Below the pieces are notes generated by a model that saw only the letters and a list, made by a program, of their open reading frames with translations, did not search any database and was not told the origin of the DNA. The position numbers and the translations under genes were made by a program. 64,000 bases of DNA from JALZMG01 sp963844175 (lineage in GTDB: Bacteria > Actinomycetota > Acidimicrobiia > Acidimicrobiales > Ilumatobacteraceae): contig CAWJNE010000021.1 in NCBI GenBank assembly GCA_963844175.1, positions 1 to 64,000 of the forward strand, read 5' to 3'. Numbering within the stretch: the stretch's first letter is position 1; every line of letters starts with the position of its first letter. Positions 58,208 to 64,000 of this stretch are shown piece by piece.

Positions 58208-60121
58208 TCACAGGATCGCTCTCGCCACGACGAACCAGGCCAGGAGCACGACGACGCCGAGACCGATGAAGCCGGCGTAGGCCCGCACGTAGCCGCTCTG
58301 GCCCTTGCGCAGCTCGCCGGCGGTGTCGCGCACGACGACGGCCGTCCCGCGCACCGCGCCGTCGATGACGTTGTGGTCGAACCAGGCGGCGCCCTCCGCC
58401 GCCTCGCGCGCGGGCCCGCCCATGAAGTCGGACACCGCTTGGTCGTAGTACCAGGCGTTGGCGAACAGCGTCGGCTCGACGGCCTTGATCCTGCGCTTCT
58501 GGTACACCAGCCACGCCAATGCGATGCCGGCCACGGCGAGGACGGCGGCCAGGACGAGCAACAGGTACTTGGCGTCGTATGCCGCCGTGTCGGTGATGTC
58601 GGCCTCGCCGAACTCGATCACCGGCTCCAGCCAGTGCTCGAGCCGCTCCCACGACGCACCGAAGGGCAGCTGGATCAGCCCGCCGACGAGTGAGAGACCG
58701 GCCAGCACGACCAAGGGCACCAGCATCGTCGGCGGGCTCTCGTGCGGCTTCATCTCGCCATGGGCGCCGTGCTCGGCGGCCGCGTCATGCCAGTGCGCCT
58801 CGCCGAAGAAGACCATGATCACCTGGCGGGTCATGTAGTACGCGGTGAGCACCGCCGTGACCAGACCGATGACGTACCACACGGGGTTGGCGGCCAGTGA
58901 GAAGAGCAGGATGTCGTCCTTCGACCAGAAGCCGGCAAAGGGCGGCACGCCGGCGATGGCCAGCCAGCCGACGATGAAGGTCATGGCGGTGATCGGCATC
59001 AGGGCGCGCAGCATCCCCATGCGCCGCATGTCCTGCTCGTCGTGCATGCCGTGGATCACCGAGCCGGCGCCGAGGAACAGCAGCGCCTTGAAGAAGGCGT
59101 GGGTGATCATGTGGAAGATCGCCGCCACGTAGGCGCCGGAGCCGACGGCCAGGAACATGTAGCCGAGCTGGCTCACCGTGGAGTAGGCGAGGACCTTCTT
59201 GATGTCGTTCTGGGCCATGGCCACTGTTGCGGCGAAGAACGCCGTCAACACGCCGATCCAGCCGATGAGCTCGGGCACCCAATCGGCCGACACGGCGAGC
59301 ACGGGGTTGACGCGCACCATCAGGTACACACCGGCGGTCACCATGGTGGCGGCGTGGATCAGCGCCGAGACGGGCGTCGGGCCCTCCATCGCGTCGGGCA
59401 GCCAGAAGTACAGCGGCAGCTGCGCCGACTTGCCCACGGCCCCGAGGAACAACAAGGCGGCGATCGCCGTCGCGCTCGACTCGGCCAGCAGGCCTTCCTC
59501 GGCGGCGCCGTTGAGCACCGAGTAGCTGAGCGAGCCGACGGCGCCGAAGGCGAGGAACATCGCCAGCATGAACCCGAAGTCGCCGACCCGGTTGGTGACG
59601 AACGCCTTCTTGCCCGCTGTCGCCGCCGACTCCCTCGTCTGCCAGAAGGCGATGAGCAAGTAGGAGCACGTGCCGACGCCTTCCCAGCCGAGGAACGTGA
59701 CGAGCAGGTTCTCGCCGAGCACGAGCAGGAGCATCGAGAGGGCGAACAGGTTGAGGTACAGGAAGAACTTGGAGAACTTGGCGTCGCCGTGCATGTAGCC
59801 GATGGCGTAGAGGTGGATCAGCGCGCCGACGCCCGTGACGAACAGGCACATCCCGATGCTCAACGGATCGGCCAGGAAGGACATGTCGACGCGCAGCGAG
59901 CCGACCGGCAGCCACGAGAACAGGTCGACGACCTCGTGACGCTCCTCGTCCGGCCGGCCGAGGAGGTCGAAGAACGCCCCGACGGAGACGGCGAACGAGC
60001 CGACCATCATCGCCGTGGCGAAGTAGCCGGACTTGGGATCGCCGAGGCGCCGACCGAGGAGCAGCAGCACCGCGAACCCGAACAGCGGGAACGCAGGGAT
60101 CAGCCAGACGATCTCGGCCAT
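58208..60121 (-). CDS. nuoL: Complex I subunit NuoL (copy 2)
   Basis: Intact 637-residue antiporter-like subunit with lateral helix. Visible are LVTFLGWEGVGTCSYLLIAF, GKSAQLPLYFWLPDAMEG, NDIKKVLAYSTVSQLGYMFL and the C-terminal YDQAVSDFMGGPAREAAEGA region. Its intactness contrasts with copy 1, whose homologous C-terminal part carries two frameshifts. Confidence 0.96.
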   Translation of the reverse strand: MAEIVWLIPAFPLFGFAVLLLLGRRLGDPKSGYFATAMMVGSFAVSVGAFFDLLGRPDEERHEVVDLFSWLPVGSLRVDMSFLADPLSIGMCLFVTGVGALIHLYAIGYMHGDAKFSKFFLYLNLFALSMLLLVLGENLLVTFLGWEGVGTCSYLLIAFWQTRESAATAGKKAFVTNRVGDFGFMLAMFLAFGAVGSLSYSVLNGAAEEGLLAESSATAIAALLFLGAVGKSAQLPLYFWLPDAMEGPTPVSALIHAATMVTAGVYLMVRVNPVLAVSADWVPELIGWIGVLTAFFAATVAMAQNDIKKVLAYSTVSQLGYMFLAVGSGAYVAAIFHMITHAFFKALLFLGAGSVIHGMHDEQDMRRMGMLRALMPITAMTFIVGWLAIAGVPPFAGFWSKDDILLFSLAANPVWYVIGLVTAVLTAYYMTRQVIMVFFGEAHWHDAAAEHGAHGEMKPHESPPTMLVPLVVLAGLSLVGGLIQLPFGASWERLEHWLEPVIEFGEADITDTAAYDAKYLLLVLAAVLAVAGIALAWLVYQKRRIKAVEPTLFANAWYYDQAVSDFMGGPAREAAEGAAWFDHNVIDGAVRGTAVVVRDTAGELRKGQSGYVRAYAGFIGLGVVVLLAWFVVARAIL

Positions 60122-60138
60122 CTCAACGGCCCCGCTCG

Positions 60139-60163
60139 CGCGACGACTCGCCCGCTCGTCGCG
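60139..60163. repeat. Short hairpin in the nuoK-nuoL spacer (operon 2)
   Basis: CGCGACGA (60139-60146) pairs with TCGTCGCG (60156-60163) over a 9-base loop. The spacer also contains a TCTCGCTGGCGCTCGAA block like those in the other dispersed repeats. Confidence 0.5.
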
Positions 60164-60196
60164 TCTCGCTGGCGCTCGAACCGACCGGAGGAGCGC

Positions 60197-60514
60197 TCAT
60201 CCTCGCAACTCCGACAGGTCGTCGGCGGTGGCGCCCGGACGGCGCCGGAGGATCGACACGATGATGCCGAGGCCGACCACGACCTCGGCGGCCGCCACCA
60301 CGAGCACGAAGAACACCGCGGTCTGGCCGCCGATGTCACCGAGCTGGCGGGACAGCGCGACGAAGCTGAGGTTCACGGCGTTGAGCATCAGCTCGATGCA
60401 CATGAAGATGACCAGCGGGTTGCGCCGGATCATCACGCCGACGGCGCCGATGCCGAACACGAACGCGGCGAGGATCAGGTACCACGTGGTGGTCGGTTCG
60501 ATCGCCGCCATCAC
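60197..60514 (-). CDS. nuoK: Complex I subunit NuoK (copy 2)
   Basis: A 105-residue, three-helix subunit with the conserved glutamates in LVIFMCIELMLNAVNLSFVA and VVAAAEVVVGLGIIV. The start overlaps the nuoJ stop (ATGA). Confidence 0.95.
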   Translation of the reverse strand: MMAAIEPTTTWYLILAAFVFGIGAVGVMIRRNPLVIFMCIELMLNAVNLSFVALSRQLGDIGGQTAVFFVLVVAAAEVVVGLGIIVSILRRRPGATADDLSELRG

Positions 60515-61092
60515 GACCGAGTCGACTCCTCGACGTCGCGGCGCGGGCGCTCGCGCCGGGTCAGCACCACGGTGGCGGCGACGGCGACGATCAGCAGCAC
60601 GGACGTCAGCTCGAAAGCGAAGACGTTGTCGCTGAAGAGATTGCCGGCGAGCTGGCGGATGTTGGCGTCGTTCTCGACGACGGCGCCGTCCCCGGCGGGC
60701 TCCCCGGCGACGGAGATCCCGGAGCCGACGGCCAGCGGGGCGGTGTCACGCGCGGCGACGATGGCGGCCACGAGCAGACCGACCACGCCGACACCCATCA
60801 CCGCAGCCAGCGGGCGCTGGATCGGGAGCGGTTCGGTGCGCAGGTCCTGCACCTTGTCCACGCCGAGCAGCATGATCACGAACAGGAACAGCACGACGAT
60901 GGCACCGGCGTAGACGATGACCTGCACGGCGGCCAGGAAGTGAGCCTCCATCGCCACGAAGTGCACGGCCACGCCGAACAGCGTCAGCACGAGGCTGAGG
61001 GAAGCGTGCACCGGGTGACGGTACGCGATCACCCCGATGGCCCCGACGACCACCATCAGCGAGGCGACGACGAACACGATCAGATCGATCAT
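60511..61092 (-). CDS. nuoJ: Complex I subunit NuoJ (copy 2)
   Basis: A 193-residue subunit in one frame. VQVIVYAGAIVVLFLFVIML is the conserved helix; a periplasmic loop of about 40 residues (SVAGEPAGDGAVVENDANIR) precedes the last helix. It starts after a 145-bp spacer holding two 46-bp palindromes. Confidence 0.94.
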   Translation of the reverse strand: MIDLIVFVVASLMVVVGAIGVIAYRHPVHASLSLVLTLFGVAVHFVAMEAHFLAAVQVIVYAGAIVVLFLFVIMLLGVDKVQDLRTEPLPIQRPLAAVMGVGVVGLLVAAIVAARDTAPLAVGSGISVAGEPAGDGAVVENDANIRQLAGNLFSDNVFAFELTSVLLIVAVAATVVLTRRERPRRDVEESTRS

Positions 61093-61113
61093 CGGACGCC
61101 GTCCCGTACTGGG

Positions 61114-61159
61114 TTTGCGTCACCGCAGTCGCCGCCGGCGGCGGGAACGGTGACGCAAA
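61114..61159. repeat. 46-bp palindromic repeat, family B copy 4
   Basis: TTTGCGTCACCG and CGGTGACGCAAA arms with the inner self-complementary CGCCGCCGGCGGCG. Forms a pair with copy 5, 14 bases apart, inside the second nuo operon. Confidence 0.85.
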
Positions 61160-61173
61160 CCGAGGCGTCGAGA

Positions 61174-61219
61174 GTTGCGTCACCGAAGTCACGGCGGCTG
61201 GCGGGAACGGTGACGCAAA
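61174..61219. repeat. 46-bp palindromic repeat, family B copy 5
   Basis: Same length and arms as the others, except that the first base is G instead of T; the inner part is the most diverged. Lies 19 bases from the nuoI stop codon. Confidence 0.8.
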
Positions 61220-61237
61220 CGGCGGCGCTGGCGAGCC

Positions 61238-61915
61238 TCATGGCGCCGGTTGCTCCGGGTCGCGGGTGCCGTAGCCGAGGTCGGCGCTCCAGCCGACCTG
61301 CCCGACGAAGTCGGCGTCGCCCGACGGCGCCGTGGCGCGCACCCAGGCGCTGGTGTTGACGTCGTCACCCGTCCTCCAGTCCTCCCACGGCAGGTGCTTT
61401 GGTCGCCCGTCGTCTCCCACGACGAGCTCGGTCTTCGTGTAGATGGCGTCACGCCGGTTGGTGAACGAGAACTCGAACAGCTTCGACTCGGTGATCGCCT
61501 CGGTCGGGCACGCCTCGACGCACAGGTCGCAGTGGATGCAGCGCAGGTAGTTGATCTCGTAGACGAACCCGTACCGCTCTCCCGGCGACGTGGGGTCGTC
61601 CGGGTCGTTGTCGGCGCCGCGCACGTAGATGCAGTCCGCCGGACACACGCCGGCGCAGAGCTCGCAGCCGATGCACTTCTCCATCCCGTCCTCGTACCGG
61701 TTGAGGACGTGGCGACCGTGGACGCGCGCCGGCTTGGTCATCTTGACGTCGTCGCGCAGGTCTGGAGCGGCGAGGTGGTCGCCGCCCTCCTTGGCGTCCG
61801 CGCGATCCTCGGCCTTCTTGGCCTTGCGACCGCCGGAGTAGTTCTTCGTCAAGCGCTTGCCGCCGAACAGGCGATGCTGGCGTGCCGTCACGAGGAAGCC
61901 CTCGAGGTACCCCAT
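61238..61915 (-). CDS. nuoI: Complex I subunit NuoI (copy 2)
   Basis: Two-[4Fe-4S] subunit of 225 residues. Cluster motifs are CIGCELCAGVCPADC and CIHCDLCVEACP. The ATG at 61915 shares one base with the nuoH stop (TGATG). A C-terminal extension of about 60 residues (PKHLPWEDWRTGDD...) is longer than in copy 1 and typical of actinobacterial NuoI. Confidence 0.95.
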   Translation of the reverse strand: MGYLEGFLVTARQHRLFGGKRLTKNYSGGRKAKKAEDRADAKEGGDHLAAPDLRDDVKMTKPARVHGRHVLNRYEDGMEKCIGCELCAGVCPADCIYVRGADNDPDDPTSPGERYGFVYEINYLRCIHCDLCVEACPTEAITESKLFEFSFTNRRDAIYTKTELVVGDDGRPKHLPWEDWRTGDDVNTSAWVRATAPSGDADFVGQVGWSADLGYGTRDPEQPAP

Positions 61916-63126
61916 CAGGTCATCACCCCTTCCCGATTGCGGCCGCTGATCCGAACGGCGCCGATCATCAGCGCACCGGACGCGATCAACACGGCCAACG
62001 ACACGACCACCACGACGACCAGGTTCCAGTCGTTGTCCCGCCCGACCTGGATGGCGGCCAGCAGGAGCAACCACCCGAGAGCGACAGGGATCAGCACCTT
62101 CCAGCCGAGGTCCATCAGCTGGTCGTAGCGCAGACGGGGCAGCGTCGCCCGTAGCCACACGTAGACGTACAGGAACACGAACAGCTTGAGGACGAACCAG
62201 ACCGTCCCCTCCAGCCCGTTCGGGATCAGCGGGATGTCGGCGGTCCAGTCGCCGATCGAGAGTGGCTGTGGACCCCCGAGGAACAGCGTCACGATGATGC
62301 CGCTCATCGTGATCGTGTTCATGAACTCGGCCAGGAAGAACAGGGCGAAGCCGAACGCCGAGTACTCGGTGTTGAACCCGCCGACCAGCTCTTGCTCGGC
62401 CTCGACGAGGTCGAACGGTGGCCGGTTGAGCTCGGCCGTGGCGGCGATCATGAACACGACGAACGGGACGACACCCGTGGCAACCAGGTTCCAGTCGGCG
62501 AGCGAGCCCTGCTCGGCGACGATGCCGGCCGTCGACAGTGTCCCGGCGCTGAGCAGGACGGCGGCCACGCTGAGTCCGAGCGCAGCCTCGTAGCTGACCA
62601 TCTGCGCCGACGCCCGCACCGCCCCGAGCAACGGGTACTTCGAGCCGCTGGACCAACCGGCGAGCATGATCCCGTACACGGCGATCGACGACACGGCCAG
62701 CACCAGCAGGATGCCGATCGGCGGGTCGGCGAGCATCACCCGCGTCTGCTCGCCGAACCACGTGACGACGCCGGTGCCGCCGTCCCGGAAGTCGCCGCCG
62801 AGCGGGATCACCGACCAGACGACGAACGCCGGCACGAAGGCCAGGAACGGCGCCATGCGGTAGACGATCCGGTTCGCCCGATCGGGCAGGAAGTCCTCCT
62901 TGAAGATCAGCTTCATGCCGTCGGCGAGCGTCTGCAACATCCCGAAGGGGCCGGCCTTGTTCGGCCCGACGCGGTTCTGCATGCCGGCGATGATCTTGCG
63001 TTCGAACCAGACCATGAACATCGTGCCGAGCAGGCCGACGGCAAAGATCACGACGACCTTCACGAGCACGATGATCAGTGGCGTCCAGAGGAGGTCGCCG
63101 ATCAGCAGCGGATCGATGGCGATCAT
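61915..63126 (-). CDS. nuoH: Complex I subunit NuoH (copy 2)
   Basis: Quinone-chamber membrane subunit, 403 residues. It keeps the canonical MQNRVGPNKAGPFGMLQTLA, ELNRPPFDLVEAEQELVGGF and RATLPRLRYDQLM blocks. Start shares one base with the nuoG stop. The canonical RVGPNK here contrasts with RLGPME in copy 1. Confidence 0.95.
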   Translation of the reverse strand: MIAIDPLLIGDLLWTPLIIVLVKVVVIFAVGLLGTMFMVWFERKIIAGMQNRVGPNKAGPFGMLQTLADGMKLIFKEDFLPDRANRIVYRMAPFLAFVPAFVVWSVIPLGGDFRDGGTGVVTWFGEQTRVMLADPPIGILLVLAVSSIAVYGIMLAGWSSGSKYPLLGAVRASAQMVSYEAALGLSVAAVLLSAGTLSTAGIVAEQGSLADWNLVATGVVPFVVFMIAATAELNRPPFDLVEAEQELVGGFNTEYSAFGFALFFLAEFMNTITMSGIIVTLFLGGPQPLSIGDWTADIPLIPNGLEGTVWFVLKLFVFLYVYVWLRATLPRLRYDQLMDLGWKVLIPVALGWLLLLAAIQVGRDNDWNLVVVVVVSLAVLIASGALMIGAVRISGRNREGVMT

Positions 63127-64000
63127 CAGAGGCGCTCCACCCGCACATCGGTCGCCGCCGCGCCGGCGTCGACCAGATCGGTGACTGCGGTCCCGGCGAC
63201 GTTGAACGGGACGCGCAGGGAACCCCGGACCACCCGAGGGTCGGCGACGACCGGGAGCAGCACGGTGCCGCGCGGAGCGACCACGCGCACCTGGTCGCCG
63301 GCAGCGACGCCCAGTGCGTCCAGATCCAACGGGTGGAGGTGGGCGGCGCTGCTGCCGGCCAGCGGAGCGAGCGATGGGGAGCGGGTCGTCCCGATCGCCC
63401 GGTCGTACAACTGCCGGCTGAGCACGAGCCGGTAGTCATAGCGGTTGCGGACGGGCGCCTCGCCATCCTGACCGTCCGCCGCCCACGCCGCAGCGTCGGC
63501 CGGGGCGACGGCCAGCACGCCGTTGCGGGTCGACGCCAGACCGGCGCGTGTGGCCGAGCGGTAGGCGGGCACCTGGCCGGCGATGCGGTCGGTGATCGCC
63601 TCGACGGACAGCAACTCGTCGGCGACGTCGGGGTGGCCGAGCCGCTCGGCGAGGTCGGCGGCGATCATCCAGTCCGGTCGCGACGTGCCGCGCGGTGTGA
63701 CCTTCTGGGCCACCGCCGACACCCGACCTTCCAGGTTCGTCGTCGTGCCGTCCTGCTCGCCGAACGCCGCCGCCGCCAGCACCACGTCCGCCTGCTGGGA
63801 GGACTCGGTGAGGAACGTATCGACGGCGACCACTCGCCGGGCGCCGGCCAACGCCCGCCGCGCCAGGTCGGCGTCGGGGCAGTCGGCGATCGGATCGGCA
63901 CCGAGCAGGACGAGCAGGTCGATCCGACCCTCGGCGGCGGCGGTGAGGATGCCGATGGCGTCGAGACCGTCCGGCGCCAGCCCGAGCTGCAGGGCGCCGA
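63126..64000 (-). CDS. nuoG: Complex I subunit NuoG (C-terminal part, cut by window end)
   Basis: The frame is open to the window edge, so only about 290 C-terminal residues are visible. They match the molybdopterin-oxidoreductase-like domain of NuoG (LVLLGADPIADCPDADLA, then FLTESSQQADVVLAAAAFGE and DGTTTNLEGRVSAVAQKV) and the terminal dinucleotide-binding-like domain (LGVAAGDQVRVVAPRGTVLL). The iron-sulfur N-terminus and probably nuoFEDCBA lie beyond 64000. Its presence marks this operon as the NADH-module type of complex I. Confidence 0.9.
   Translation of the reverse strand, partial: GALQLGLAPDGLDAIGILTAAAEGRIDLLVLLGADPIADCPDADLARRALAGARRVVAVDTFLTESSQQADVVLAAAAFGEQDGTTTNLEGRVSAVAQKVTPRGTSRPDWMIAADLAERLGHPDVADELLSVEAITDRIAGQVPAYRSATRAGLASTRNGVLAVAPADAAAWAADGQDGEAPVRNRYDYRLVLSRQLYDRAIGTTRSPSLAPLAGSSAAHLHPLDLDALGVAAGDQVRVVAPRGTVLLPVVADPRVVRGSLRVPFNVAGTAVTDLVDAGAAATDVRVERL

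Overview
This is high-GC DNA from an actinobacterium. The gene set, an acidic extension on NusG, a Thr-rich linker on the branched-chain amino acid binding protein and two complex I loci fit the class Acidimicrobiia (Ilumatobacter-like), though this assignment is an inference from gene content and style. No phage, integrase, transposase or CRISPR array is visible.

Layout. 0.1-1.5 kb: rplL and rplJ with a probable L10-type leader. 1.5-4.6 kb: a large secreted nuclease. 4.6-19.8 kb: an accessory catabolic island with a TetR regulator, two Rieske oxygenases, a spermidine/putrescine-type ABC importer (PotABCD), a PLP decarboxylase, a 65-residue orphan, two FAD oxidoreductases and a class-III aminotransferase. 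Four copies of one perfect palindrome (consensus ACTGACT-N4-AGTCAGT) sit at the starts of five of its transcripts. One unrelated AbiEi/DUF559-type gene lies inside the island between 46-bp palindromic repeats. 19.8-24.0 kb: rplA, rplK, nusG, secE, tRNA-Trp, rpmG, tuf, tRNA-Met and tRNA-Thr. The nuclease and island therefore split the usual rplKA-rplJL cluster. 24-30.8 kb: a GNAT acetyltransferase, tRNA-Tyr, yajQ and a livGFHMK importer operon. 30.8-32.8 kb: acetyl-CoA synthetase. 32.9-45.3 kb: a complex I operon nuoABCDHIJKLMN with no nuoEFG, ending in a MidA/NDUFAF7-like methyltransferase. 45.4-53.5 kb: single genes (glutamine amidotransferase, threonine dehydratase, acyl-ACP desaturase, a short Erm/KsgA-like methyltransferase, a GH65 phosphorylase with beta-phosphoglucomutase, fumarase). 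53.6-64 kb: a second complex I operon (nuoG-H-I-J-K-L-M-N, then a DUF445 gene), cut by the window end inside nuoG.

How the parts may work together. The island looks like one regulon: PotABCD would import a cationic or amine substrate, the two Rieske oxygenases and FAD enzymes would oxidise or N-dealkylate it, the aminotransferase and decarboxylase would process the carbon skeleton, and the TetR protein would sense substrate or product. The substrate is unknown. The two nuo loci imply two complex I types: one with the NuoG-bearing NADH module, and one 11-subunit form with no NADH-oxidising module encoded beside it, whose electron donor cannot be read from the sequence.

The intergenic spaces carry several families of short dispersed repeats, many palindromic and placed at transcript ends. 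Four genes (livK, nuoL copy 1, nuoJ copy 1, nuoN copy 2) carry five apparent single-base insertions in all; the common sign and GC-rich context suggest sequencing or assembly indels, but true lesions cannot be excluded.
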